Notes: generated from the sequence alone by a model not told the origin. A stretch of DNA of 28,878 nt from Mageeibacillus sp. UBA5734 (GCA_002419365.1 DIGA01000061.1:15947-44824); one strand, 5' to 3'. Positions 6,886 to 16,032 are shown, counted from the stretch's first letter. Made by a program: numbers and translations.

Positions 6886-9800
6886 AGCGCAACCAGTTGA
6901 TCCCGGGTCGCTGGCCAGGCATTTTCCAGCGACTCGATGTCCGCTGATCTGGCAGCCTGCTCCAGTTGTTTGAGGTGCCAGGTAAGTGCGTCGGCGTGGA
7001 GGATGGCGACGGATCCTGCCAGTTGATGCAGGACGTCTGCACATTCCTTGAGAACAGCGGCCTGGCTGGACAGGACAGAGCGGCGCTGGAGCAGGGTATC
7101 CATGTGAGTGATGCGCCGGGGCAGACTGATCTTAAGATCGGCGAAAATTTCACCAAAAACTGACTGGCCGAACAGTTCAATGTCAACTTGCAACTGGGCT
7201 TGGTCGATCAGGTCACCGGAAAACGCGGGTTCCACGTTTTCCGGTGTTTGTTGTTTGAGTGCAGATGGGCTTGCTTGGACCAACTGGCCTTGGCGGACGG
7301 CCAGGAGGTGCTCAGCCAATTGGATTTCATCCACTGGCTTGGACAGACAGGCATCCATACCGGCGGCCAGGAGAGCTTCCTGTTCTCCGGCGAGAGCCGA
7401 GGCTGTCAGGGCGATGACAGGAAGATGCTCTCCCGTACCCTGTTCCTGCTCGCGAATGTACCGGATCACCGACAGGCCATCTAGCCCGGGCATGTTCTTG
7501 TCCAACAGGAGACAATCGTAACGAATGCCAGACAACGCCGCTAAAACAGCTGGACCATCGTGAGCGACGGTGACCTTGCACTGCAGGTATAAGAGCATGG
7601 CTTTGAAGTACAAGCTGTTGACTGGATTATCTTCCCCGAGCAGGATAGTGAGGCCGGCCAGAACTGGTCGGAAATCGGCCAGTTGCTGCTCACGCGGCAA
7701 CGTGCTTTGCCGGGGCAGGCCATCGCCAGGGTTGTGCTTGAGCTGGAGCTGGCAGGTGACCTGACTGCCTTGCCCGGGTTGGCTCGCTACTGTGATGGTA
7801 CCCTGCATCTGGTCGACGATCTTCTTGGTGATGGCCAGGCCCAGTCCGGTGCCTGCGTATTTCCGGGCTGGTCCGGAGTCTCCCTGCACAAAACGATCAA
7901 AAATGGTTGCCTGTAATTCGAGCGGAATCCCAATCCCGGTATCTTTGACCACCACTGTCAATTCGGCGAACCCTTCTTGACTGGCCGGCACTGCTCGGGC
8001 CCAGACTTCCACGGAACCTTTTTCCGTGAATTTGATGGCATTGCTCAGCAGATTGGACAGGATCTGGCGGAGGCGCAGTGGATCACCGGTCAGAACATCG
8101 AGTGAGTCCGGAGCGATGTGAGATCGGAGACTCAAGTGGCGGGTTGTTGCTTCGAGGCTGAATCCGGGAATGAGATCTGACAGCAGTTCCCGGAGGGAAA
8201 AGACCTGCTCGTCAAAAGTCATTTTGTTGGCTGTGAGCTTGGACAGATCAAGGATCTCGTTCAAGATGGTCAGAAGCGCTTGGGCGGAGCTGTGCATGGC
8301 CGAGAGGGCCGCGAGATCCTCAGCTTGCGTGAGCGTGCGCTTTAAAACATTGGCCATACCGATGATTCCCTGCAAAGGCGTCCGGATCTCATGGCTCATA
8401 TGGGCCAGGAACTGGTCTTTGGCCTGGCTGGCCTCGGCCAGCTGACTGTTGGCGATTGCCAGCTCATTGTTCGTCGCGACGAGCTGCAAAGTCCGCTGCT
8501 CAACCATCTGCTCCATGCGCTGATACAACCGGGCATTTTCGATCGAGATGGCCAATTGGGCCGCAATCACCTTCAAAATATTGAGTTGCCGTTCGGTAAA
8601 AGCCTGGTTCATCAAGTTGTTTTCCAGATAGAGCAAACCGCTGAATGATTGCCTGGATTCAATGGGCAGACAGATCATGGATTTCCCGGCTGCCGCCTGA
8701 GCTTCTGGACCGGGCAGGAAGTCCAGAATCGCCCTCTCGGTCTGGACCACTCTGGTTTCTCGCGTGTTCAGGACATAATTGACCAGTTTTTCCAATAGTT
8801 CGGGACAGTCCTTGACCAGCTGGCCAGTCTTTAAGACCGGGCGCCGGCCATGGGCAGTACCAGCTGCTTCGATTCGGAGCCCCTGCTCACTTTCAGTCAC
8901 AAAAACAGCCAGATTGGCTCCAGCATGAACGAGGACCAGGTCTATCATTTTACGCAGCAACTCATCGAGTTTGATTTCTTCGGCAATGGCCTGGCTGGCA
9001 TGGATCAAGGTATCCAGATCGATTTGGGCATCCATCATGCCTGGCCGCATGGCCTGAGTCGGGCGTTCCAATGCTTGAGTATCCGCCCAGGGTTGTCCTG
9101 CTGGCTGGGTAGAGCCTGAAGGGATCGGGTCTCCGGCCAGGGCCTGATGGCGCAGCCACAGCCGCTCTGCCCACGGCGAATCCCCCCAGGCCAGACACAC
9201 CCGGGTGGCCTGGGCCAGATAAGGCAAGGCATCACGCTGGCGTCCCGCTGCGATCAGTGCTAGTGCCGCTCGCTCACAGGCCAGGACGAGTTCCGGGCTA
9301 AAGCCCTGTTGCTCGGCCTGCGTGATCGACTGGTCGTACCAGAAGGTGCTTTTGTCCTGCTTGCCTTTAATCTGGTCTAGCTCCGCCTGGATCAAGGCCG
9401 TTTTGTTGGAGAAATTGGCAGGGCAGTCGGTTTCGAGCCGGTCCAGACGCCGTTTCAATCTTATGGCCTGCTTTAGATGCCTGTGTCTGGATGTGCGATC
9501 CGGGCAACTCCTGGCTGTGTCGAGATGGGCCAGAGCGCCATAAAACCAGCTGGCAGGGACGACAAAAGTGCCGATTGCGCCTGCTTCCATCTGGCTGGTT
9601 TGCTGGAAATAGGCTAAGGCCAGGTCGGACCGGCCGTGGCAGAGCGCCATGATCAGTTTGGCCAGAGCGGCGTTGAACAGGACAGGATAATCATCTTCGA
9701 CGATATCAGGCGGACGGGTTGTCTGCCCCTCATCATAATCAGGTCCGCCCAGAAGCCAGGGCTCCGGGAGCTGGGCCAGGACATTCCGGATCACCTGGCG

Positions 9801-12695
9801 AAATGCCAGACTGACCAGGATGGATTTCTGGTCACGGGTCTGCAGCAAGACCGGGCGGTACTGGTCCATGATCCCGGCAATCTTCTTGAGAGGCTGGCCA
9901 GCCAGGAAAAGATAGACAAAATGCTGCATCATCGCATGGCCGGCGGAACTTAAATCACCCGTAGCCAGTCCGACCTCATGAATCTCCGGGAAATGCGCCA
10001 GGGTGGCTGCCAGTGGTTCTCGATGGTAGCGGATGATGATTTCATTGACCATGTATGTTTTGCAGGCATGGGTCCGGGAAGCCATCGAACGTTGCAATTC
10101 AACCGCGAGCTGGCCAAAGGCATAGCCCAGGCGGCGGTTGTTGCGGTAAATGCAGAGGAATTGGCCATAAGCAGCCAGTGAGACCGGAGTTTCCGGAGCG
10201 ATGCCGAAGCGCAGCGAATAGCGCATGATCAGCAAGATCAGATACATGAACGTTCGGCCGGAATAGGAATAGGCCGCGATGCCAACCGTAGCCAGGAGTC
10301 GTACGATGACCAGGACACGGGGATCTGTCATCGGCTGGAGGCGGGTGATGGTTTTTTCTGGCTGCTGCCCCAGGGACTTGCTGACGAGCGCATAGAGTCT
10401 CAGGATTTGCCAGTGCGAGGGTGCGGCGGGGAAGTGGATGCCTAACTGTTCGAGCAGAGGACGGGCCAGGTCAAATGCTTCACGGTAATTTTTATGGGTG
10501 GTCAGGTATTCGATCTGAATCTCCAGGATTCTGGCCTGTTCCAGCAAATTTTTCGCCAGCCGGAGGCCCCGGGACACCAGTTCCTTCATCGGTGCAACTT
10601 GGCCACTCCGGAAAGCTGCTTCTGCTCCAGAAACGACCAGATCCCAGTACAGGCCTTCAGCGTGGTCTAGCTGATTGATTCGTTCCCCCTGCTGAAGCGC
10701 TTGCTGGAAATACACCAGAGCCCGGTCTTCGGCCAGCATGGCCTGTGATTTCTGGCCCGCCGCCTGGAAAAGCAAAACCAGGTCCAGGGTTGTCCAGCCG
10801 CCCAGAATGTCGGGCTGGACCTGCCCTGCCAGGAAATGATCTGCGATTTCCAGCAAAAAGGCATCGTCTGTTTCTTTCCTGCCGCTGGGCCAGCCCAATT
10901 GGGTAGCCAGAAAAGCACCGATGCAAAGATGGATTTTCGTTGCCCGGTCCGGTGCGATCTGGGCGATCAGGACCTGCTGGATCCGGTCGTGGATAAAGCG
11001 GTAGCCGCCATCGTTGGCTGGTTCGATCAGATGATTCTGGACAGCTGCGGCAAGCTCGTCCTCAATATCGGCCAACGCTCGACCGGTGCAGCCGGCCAAG
11101 AGGAGCTGATCAAAGGTATGATTCAGGCAGGAAGCCCACTCCAGCAGTTCGATCGTGTCTTCAGACAAATGGTTCATCCGGTTTTTGATCAGGTGCAGCA
11201 CATCATCTGGGGCGCCTGTATCCAGCAGATTATCCAGCTGGATCCGCCATTTTCTTGTATCAGCTGGCCTGCTGATGATTTTTTGTTCCAGCAAATCTTG
11301 CAGGAACAAGTTGACGTACAGCGGATTGCCGTGGGATTTGTCCGCGCAGATGTCAGATAATGTCAGGCCAGCCCGCCCTGTGTCCGGCAAAATGGAATTG
11401 AGCCATTGCCGGATCTCGGGAGCCGTCAGGGTCCGCAAGGATAATTCCTGTACCAGGCCTGATTTGAGCCAGGTTGCAACAGGGTGGCTATCTGGCAGTT
11501 CATCGTTGCGGCCGGTCAAGATCAAAAGCATCGGCAGGTCCTGTGGTTGCTGCAGAATCTGGTGGATCAGGTGCAGACTGCCAGAATCTGCCCACTGGAT
11601 ATCTTCCAGGATGATCAACGCTGGCTTTTCGACTGTTGCCTGCTGCAGCAGTATTTTCAGTGCCACTTGCAGGTGATAGTGTCGTTCGCTGGCCATCCAG
11701 CCTGGCTTGCTTTGGACTTCAGGCAAAATCCTGGCCATTTGCGGTACCAGCTCCAACAGAACAGGAAAAGAATCGGCCGCATTTCGTTCCAGACCTTGCC
11801 GGAACGATTCGATGGTCGTACGGTCCTGGTGCAGAAGTTGAGTCAGGAAACCCTGGATGACTTCAGATAAGGCTGAAAAGGGCGCATGGTTTCGGTTCTG
11901 GTCGAACTTGCCTTGCAGACAGGTGCTGGCCAATCCGTTCAGGTGCGAAGTGAGATGCTGGACCAGGGCAGATTTGCCGATCCCGGCCGGGCCTGACACC
12001 AGAACGACACGCGCAGTCCGGTCTTGACTGGCCTGCGTGAACGCTTGTTTGAGCTTTTCCAGCTCGTTATCCCGGCCAACAATCACGGCAGGCTGCAAAG
12101 AAACTGGTTCAGGATCCAGGTGGTTCAGTTCGAAACGGGCGATGTCCCAGCACCCGCCCTGAAAAGCCAGCCCTTTCTGGCAGAGGATCAGATTTTCGAG
12201 CACGATCCTGGCACTGGCAAAACGCTGACTGGGATTTTTTTGCAGCAGGCGGTCGACCAGCTGGTCCAGCATGGTGGGAATTTCCGGCCGGATCTGACTG
12301 GGCAGGGGGGCCGGAATGGCCAGATGCCAGTGGATCATTTGCCGGTAGTCACTCCTGGGAAAGGGGGCAGCACCGGTTAATAACTCGAAATAGATCAGTC
12401 CGAGCACATACAGATCGGCAGGCTCTGCGCTGACTTGCCCCGTCCGTCCAGTCTGCTCGGGTGCCAGATAGGGGGATGTTCCGGATGCTTCCTGACCCGT
12501 TGGCGGGATCCGCTGGATGACATCAAACGTGGCATCGGATAAAATCCGTCCCGGATCGAGTTCGAGCAGGCAATGCCCCGCCTGGTGTTCCCGCTGAATA
12601 GCCTGGGCCAGCGCAATGGCAGCTTTCAAAAAGAGATCGATTGGCTGCCCTCCCGGTGGGATGCGTTTGTTTACAGGCTGCAGCAAGCTCGTCAT
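6867..12695 (-). CDS. Giant hybrid sensor: Ser/Thr kinase-like, AAA ATPase, GAF, histidine kinase, receiver, Hpt
   Basis: This 1942-residue protein looks cytoplasmic, with no membrane segment seen. In order: a truncated Ser/Thr kinase-like domain (about 1-180; GTSPYLAPEQTGR and DLYVLGLIYFELLTG present, but the catalytic loop reads HCLLELDPGRIL instead of HRD-x-K-x-x-N, with no N-lobe or DFG, so probably inactive); an AAA ATPase (P-loop GPAGIGKS near 235); a long helical TPR-like region to about 1200; GAF (about 1227-1400); HisKA (MSHEIRTP, His near 1435); HATPase (N box NLLSNAIKF, DTGIGIP, GTGLGLAI); a receiver (GEDNPVN, LLLDKNMPG); and a C-terminal Hpt-like region (LHQLAGSVA, His near 1889). 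The architecture is the known trifunctional kinase/ATPase/histidine kinase type. The start at 12695 has GGAG seven bases upstream; the ATG at 12713 has none. It is divergent from the regulator at 12771, its probable partner. Confidence 0.92.
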   Translation of the reverse strand: MTSLLQPVNKRIPPGGQPIDLFLKAAIALAQAIQREHQAGHCLLELDPGRILSDATFDVIQRIPPTGQEASGTSPYLAPEQTGRTGQVSAEPADLYVLGLIYFELLTGAAPFPRSDYRQMIHWHLAIPAPLPSQIRPEIPTMLDQLVDRLLQKNPSQRFASARIVLENLILCQKGLAFQGGCWDIARFELNHLDPEPVSLQPAVIVGRDNELEKLKQAFTQASQDRTARVVLVSGPAGIGKSALVQHLTSHLNGLASTCLQGKFDQNRNHAPFSALSEVIQGFLTQLLHQDRTTIESFRQGLERNAADSFPVLLELVPQMARILPEVQSKPGWMASERHYHLQVALKILLQQATVEKPALIILEDIQWADSGSLHLIHQILQQPQDLPMLLILTGRNDELPDSHPVATWLKSGLVQELSLRTLTAPEIRQWLNSILPDTGRAGLTLSDICADKSHGNPLYVNLFLQDLLEQKIISRPADTRKWRIQLDNLLDTGAPDDVLHLIKNRMNHLSEDTIELLEWASCLNHTFDQLLLAGCTGRALADIEDELAAAVQNHLIEPANDGGYRFIHDRIQQVLIAQIAPDRATKIHLCIGAFLATQLGWPSGRKETDDAFLLEIADHFLAGQVQPDILGGWTTLDLVLLFQAAGQKSQAMLAEDRALVYFQQALQQGERINQLDHAEGLYWDLVVSGAEAAFRSGQVAPMKELVSRGLRLAKNLLEQARILEIQIEYLTTHKNYREAFDLARPLLEQLGIHFPAAPSHWQILRLYALVSKSLGQQPEKTITRLQPMTDPRVLVIVRLLATVGIAAYSYSGRTFMYLILLIMRYSLRFGIAPETPVSLAAYGQFLCIYRNNRRLGYAFGQLAVELQRSMASRTHACKTYMVNEIIIRYHREPLAATLAHFPEIHEVGLATGDLSSAGHAMMQHFVYLFLAGQPLKKIAGIMDQYRPVLLQTRDQKSILVSLAFRQVIRNVLAQLPEPWLLGGPDYDEGQTTRPPDIVEDDYPVLFNAALAKLIMALCHGRSDLALAYFQQTSQMEAGAIGTFVVPASWFYGALAHLDTARSCPDRTSRHRHLKQAIRLKRRLDRLETDCPANFSNKTALIQAELDQIKGKQDKSTFWYDQSITQAEQQGFSPELVLACERAALALIAAGRQRDALPYLAQATRVCLAWGDSPWAERLWLRHQALAGDPIPSGSTQPAGQPWADTQALERPTQAMRPGMMDAQIDLDTLIHASQAIAEEIKLDELLRKMIDLVLVHAGANLAVFVTESEQGLRIEAAGTAHGRRPVLKTGQLVKDCPELLEKLVNYVLNTRETRVVQTERAILDFLPGPEAQAAAGKSMICLPIESRQSFSGLLYLENNLMNQAFTERQLNILKVIAAQLAISIENARLYQRMEQMVEQRTLQLVATNNELAIANSQLAEASQAKDQFLAHMSHEIRTPLQGIIGMANVLKRTLTQAEDLAALSAMHSSAQALLTILNEILDLSKLTANKMTFDEQVFSLRELLSDLIPGFSLEATTRHLSLRSHIAPDSLDVLTGDPLRLRQILSNLLSNAIKFTEKGSVEVWARAVPASQEGFAELTVVVKDTGIGIPLELQATIFDRFVQGDSGPARKYAGTGLGLAITKKIVDQMQGTITVASQPGQGSQVTCQLQLKHNPGDGLPRQSTLPREQQLADFRPVLAGLTILLGEDNPVNSLYFKAMLLYLQCKVTVAHDGPAVLAALSGIRYDCLLLDKNMPGLDGLSVIRYIREQEQGTGEHLPVIALTASALAGEQEALLAAGMDACLSKPVDEIQLAEHLLAVRQGQLVQASPSALKQQTPENVEPAFSGDLIDQAQLQVDIELFGQSVFGEIFADLKISLPRRITHMDTLLQRRSVLSSQAAVLKECADVLHQLAGSVAILHADALTWHLKQLEQAARSADIESLENAWPATRDQLVALQAMIA

Positions 12696-12713
12696 CTGGC
12701 GTCTCCGATTCAT

Positions 12714-12770
12714 TGCAATCGAGTTTTGTGTTGTTTAATATTGTACTATAACTGGATATAGGAGCGTATT
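12714..12770. promoter_or_regulatory. Divergent promoter region between sensor and response regulator
   Basis: This short AT-rich gap must serve both genes. TATAAC (plus, 12747-12752) and TACAAT (minus, 12745-12740) are overlapping candidate -10 boxes; neither has a convincing -35. GGAG at 12761-12764 is the ribosome binding site of the regulator. Overlapping boxes would make the two promoters compete or be controlled together. Confidence 0.35.
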
Positions 12771-13478
12771 TTGCCTAAACGAATCGTACTGGTCGATGAC
12801 GACCTCAATATCATCCGCCTGGTCAGGGCAGCGCTGGAAAAAAATGGCTACCAGGTTACGCCTTTTCTAGATGGTGAAACCGCCCTGGCCAGCCTGGATG
12901 GCCTGAAACCATCGGCCATGATCCTGGATCTGGTGTTGCCAGGCCTGGAAGGTCTCGATGTCCTGAGACAGGTGCGAGCCCGCCCTCACTTGGCCCACCT
13001 TCCGGTCATTATTCTGACCTCTCGCGACAGTGAGGTTGAGACCGTCTTGGGCCTGGAAATGGGTGCCGATGATTACATGGCCAAACCCATTCGTTATCAT
13101 GAGCTTCTCGCCCGCTTGAAAAAGCTGCTGGCGAGGCCCTCTGCCCAATCATTCCGCACCCCTGAATCCATTCGGATCCATGATCTGGAAATCGACCGGT
13201 CTGCCTGTCAAGCCAAGGTCAATGGCCAAAACCTGGTCCTGACATATCTCGAATTTCAATTGTTAGCCTTGCTGGCGGAAAACCCGGGCCAGGTATTCTC
13301 CCGCGACCAGCTCCTCAACTTGCTGTGGCACGAAGACCAGCATTATGAAACCCGGACGGTCGATGTCCACGTGCGCAGACTGCGCAAAAAAATGGCAGAC
13401 CATGGGATCGATCCACTGGTGATCGAGACCGTGCGCCAAGTGGGCTACCGGATGTCCGAAGCGAGCCAGACCACCTGA
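12771..13478 (+). CDS. OmpR/PhoB-family response regulator
   Basis: This 235-residue protein has a receiver domain (about 1-118; acidic cluster VDDD, phosphoacceptor Asp53 in LDLVLPG, ILTSRD, and KPI near 105) and a C-terminal winged helix (about 135-230; SRDQLLNLLW, TVDVHVRRLRKKM, ETVRQVGYRM). It should bind DNA when phosphorylated, probably by the divergent hybrid sensor through its Hpt domain. The start is a TTG with GGAG six bases upstream; no ATG fits. The last codons (SQTT and the stop) lie in the left end of an R repeat, so the repeat may have set the present C-terminus. Confidence 0.92.
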   Translation: MPKRIVLVDDDLNIIRLVRAALEKNGYQVTPFLDGETALASLDGLKPSAMILDLVLPGLEGLDVLRQVRARPHLAHLPVIILTSRDSEVETVLGLEMGADDYMAKPIRYHELLARLKKLLARPSAQSFRTPESIRIHDLEIDRSACQAKVNGQNLVLTYLEFQLLALLAENPGQVFSRDQLLNLLWHEDQHYETRTVDVHVRRLRKKMADHGIDPLVIETVRQVGYRMSEASQTT

Positions 13479-13570
13479 GCGGAAAAATATCGATGCCGGG
13501 CTGTAACTGTCTGGGGGAGTAAGGCTGCGGTGTGGATGGCAAGCAATTTCCGGTGTGGTGACGTGGCTAC
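13463..13570. repeat. Family R repeat overlapping the response regulator stop
   Basis: The left end (CACCTGAGCGGAAAAAT) and right end (GCAATTTCCGGTGTGGTG) match the copy at 16033-16126 over most of their length, with CGATGCC and GTGGATGGCAAGCAATTTCC shared between the ends. The left end contains the last codons and the TGA of the regulator gene. Confidence 0.75.
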
Positions 13571-13574
13571 ACCG

Positions 13575-13583
13575 TGTTATAAT
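13575..13583 (+). promoter_or_regulatory. Extended -10 promoter at the right edge of an R repeat
   Basis: TGTTATAAT is a perfect extended -10 (TGnTATAAT). No good -35 is seen; the upstream DNA is the right end of the R repeat. It lies about 100 bases before the secreted-protein gene at 13683 and could drive it separately from the regulator gene. Confidence 0.5.
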
Positions 13584-13682
13584 GTTATTCATTCTAATTA
13601 TCCTGTCAGGCCGTCACAGTACCTTGCATCGCATCCACCCTTTGAGACATTCATTTTGTGTGATAAGAAAGGATCTGGCCGC

Positions 13683-15275
13683 ATGGACACTTGTAAAAAA
13701 TCCATCGTATTTTTAGTTATCATCGCCCTGGTTGTTTTCTCGAATGTTTTGATGCTTCCTGGAGAAACCTGGGCCCGGCCAGATTTGAATCACTGGTATG
13801 AACACTACGACATCAGCTGGTATGAGGGCCACGAATCGGATTCTTCCTATGTCTTGTCCACAGCGGCAGAGCTTGCTGGTATCGCCTATCTGATGTACCA
13901 GACAGATTCGGATCTGGTTAATTTCAGTGGCCAAACGATAACCTTGGCCAATGACATCGATCTCTCTGCCAATTATTGGCTGCCAATCGGCCTCGTCTAT
14001 GACATTCTACTGGAACCTAGTGGTTCACTGACGGTTCGCCATGGCTTTGCCGGCATTTTTGATGGCTGTGGCTATACGATCAGCGGTCTGCGGATCGATC
14101 AGGCTGCCAATCTGTCTCTGGATTTGGACACGCGGGGCATTGGATTTTTCGGGCTGGTGACTGAAGGCCAGGTCAAGAACCTGAATCTGGAAGAAGTCCA
14201 GATCTCAGGTGGCGCATCATCAACCGGCGGCTTGATCGGGCTTCTGTTGCCGATGACACCGGGTATTGGTTCCGTGAATCGTTGTTCGGTAACCGGATCT
14301 GTGACGAATACTGCCGGTTATCCGATTGGTGGCTTGATCGGTACAGCCATGGGTTCGGTGTCCCAGTCCTATGCTCAGGTCACCGTCACGAATAGCGACG
14401 CCACTGATAATGGTTATGCGGGCGGTTTGATCGGTCGCATTTCATCGGGTGTCATCAGTGAGTGCTATGCGGCTGGTGCAGTCAGTGGCAAAGCGCCGGA
14501 ATCGGGTGGCCTGGTCGGCTTCCATGCATCAGGCTACAGTTCGATCTTGAACTCATATTATGACCAGGAACTGGCCGGAGCTACGGATCTGGCAGGTGAA
14601 GGCCTCCCCAGGACGACACTGGAAATGAAAGCTCAGGCCACTTTTGAGGATTGGGACTTTGACGGCGTTTGGTCGATCGAGGAAGGACAATCCTATCCGT
14701 TTTTTGAGCCATCCGATGAGCAAATAGACGATGATTCCAATGGCAACCGTTCGCCGAAGGCACCAGCCCCGCCTGGCAAGCTCGAACCCTTGACGATCCT
14801 TGCCCCAACAAGCCTGCCTTCCGCGCTGACGACTGATTTGCGATATTTCGTCGCCGTTCCCGAACAATGGATGGCCGATACGACCAAAGTCGAATTCTGG
14901 CTCGAAGCGATTCCCGTCACCGCCGGGACGGAGGGCTTGGCCTATATCCAGCAAGCCCGCGTCAATCTCCTGACCGTCCCCAAGTCTATGCTGGACACCT
15001 ACAAGGTCGACCTGATGCAGCGGGTTACGAAAAAGGATGGCACCGTCACGGAATCCATCGTCGCCCAGGAAGCCATTCGCGGCAATTTTACGGTTCGCTT
15101 GCCGATTCCGCCCGCTCTGCAATCAACTCCTAACCTCGGCATCGTCTACATCGAGGAAACTGGTCTGACTGCCAACCTGGACTCGAAAATGGTTGTCCTG
15201 GATGGCATCCGCTACATCGAATTCGCGAACAACCAGGCCTCTGCCGTCTACGGCTTCGTCAGTAATCCGACTTAG
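13683..15275 (+). CDS. Secreted GLUG-repeat protein with a C-terminal domain shared with the gene at 5407
   Basis: This 530-residue protein is exported. A signal peptide (MDTCKKS, hydrophobic core, likely cleavage after ETWA near residue 33) is followed by a unique region with WYEHYDISWYEGH. Residues about 180-300 hold GLUG-type repeats (GGLIGLLLP, GGLIGTAMG, AGGLIGRISSG, SGGLVGFHASG, each followed by a short beta segment), as in Gram-positive surface adhesins and M26-type proteins. After a Pro-rich linker, residues about 368-530 match the C-terminal domain of the protein at 5407 (VAVPEQW, VEFWLEA, LMQRVTKKDG, AIRGN, IEETG). The start is the ATG at 13683 with AAAGGA nine bases upstream. The TAG stop forms part of the R repeat at 15275. 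Adhesion or surface display is inferred. Confidence 0.85.
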   Translation: MDTCKKSIVFLVIIALVVFSNVLMLPGETWARPDLNHWYEHYDISWYEGHESDSSYVLSTAAELAGIAYLMYQTDSDLVNFSGQTITLANDIDLSANYWLPIGLVYDILLEPSGSLTVRHGFAGIFDGCGYTISGLRIDQAANLSLDLDTRGIGFFGLVTEGQVKNLNLEEVQISGGASSTGGLIGLLLPMTPGIGSVNRCSVTGSVTNTAGYPIGGLIGTAMGSVSQSYAQVTVTNSDATDNGYAGGLIGRISSGVISECYAAGAVSGKAPESGGLVGFHASGYSSILNSYYDQELAGATDLAGEGLPRTTLEMKAQATFEDWDFDGVWSIEEGQSYPFFEPSDEQIDDDSNGNRSPKAPAPPGKLEPLTILAPTSLPSALTTDLRYFVAVPEQWMADTTKVEFWLEAIPVTAGTEGLAYIQQARVNLLTVPKSMLDTYKVDLMQRVTKKDGTVTESIVAQEAIRGNFTVRLPIPPALQSTPNLGIVYIEETGLTANLDSKMVVLDGIRYIEFANNQASAVYGFVSNPT

Positions 15276-15308
15276 GTGCCACAATTTCCGATGAGGTGAC
15301 CTGGCACC
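15275..15308. repeat. Short family R copy filling the gap between two convergent stop codons
   Basis: GGTGCCA and TGGCACC flank a core AATTTCCGATGAGGTGACC that matches the right end of the R copy at 16033. The 8-bp stem (15274-15281 with 15302-15309) takes in bases of the TAG of the upstream gene and of the TAA of the opposite gene. It may act as a shared 3' hairpin, though it has no T-tract. Confidence 0.65.
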
Positions 15309-15962
15309 TTACCGCTTCACGCCAGTGATGCGAAAATACAAAAACCCAATATTGCCGTCTGCCTTAGTGGCTTCGCCTTTGTCGACGCCGAGGGCGACGT
15401 AGAGAAATTCTTCCGCCGGCCCGGCCAGGGTGTAGCCGTAGCCGTTGTTCGAACTGATTTGCTCGAAATTCACGAGTTTATTTTTAACGTCGTGCTGGCG
15501 GAGTTCGCTCACATACAAGCCGTTGATGTAGAGAGTTGGATTACCGTAGGTGCTGGTATCCGCGTGGAAGAGATCTTCATCCCGGGACCCGTCATATTTC
15601 AGGGTGATGCTGGACTTAAGTGGTACGGCTTCCCCGGATTCATGGATGAGCTCAAGGTCTAGTTCAAGACTCGCACGCTTGCCTTTTTCCAGTGTGAATG
15701 CGCCACTCTGTGCGACTGGGGCATAATACGCGCGGTAATAAAACACCGGCTCAAGCGTGATGGCCTTGGGCGGTGTGTCCATCATGGCTGCCTCAAGGGT
15801 TTCGCCTTTCTCGTAGCTTTCTCCCCGGACCAGCCCGTAGGCTTCATAGGGATCCTGGAATTTGCCGGAAACCGAAGCTGAATCGGATGGATCGTCCCCG
15901 TAAGCAGTCAAAACAGACAGCGTCAGGCTTACAGATAAAAGCAGCAATAGAAGCTTTTTCAT
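15309..15962 (-). CDS. Small secreted protein of unknown function, lipobox-like signal lacking the cysteine
   Basis: This 217-residue protein was not recognised. MKKLLLLLLSVSLTLSVLTAYGDD is a signal sequence shaped like a lipoprotein signal (LTA-x-G, then DDPSDSAS), but the position expected to be Cys is Tyr (TAC, one transition from TGC). If the Tyr is real the protein is probably released rather than lipid-anchored. The mature part is beta-rich and polar, with FYYRAYYAPVAQSGAFTLEKG and a C-terminal FLYFRITGVKR. The start is the ATG at 15962 with GAGGAGG eight bases upstream. It is convergent with the GLUG protein; only a short R repeat separates the two stops. Confidence 0.75.
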   Translation of the reverse strand: MKKLLLLLLSVSLTLSVLTAYGDDPSDSASVSGKFQDPYEAYGLVRGESYEKGETLEAAMMDTPPKAITLEPVFYYRAYYAPVAQSGAFTLEKGKRASLELDLELIHESGEAVPLKSSITLKYDGSRDEDLFHADTSTYGNPTLYINGLYVSELRQHDVKNKLVNFEQISSNNGYGYTLAGPAEEFLYVALGVDKGEATKADGNIGFLYFRITGVKR

Positions 15963-16032
15963 TTCGGCATCCTCCTCAGGTTGTTTCGTATGATGAACTC
16001 AATTATATCATCTGGGGTGGCGCGGGGGCTTT

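Noticed and set aside
6361..7044. A 227-codon minus-strand frame across the sensor/secreted-protein junction
   Set aside because: It overlaps both convergent genes in other frames and shows no recognisable motif.
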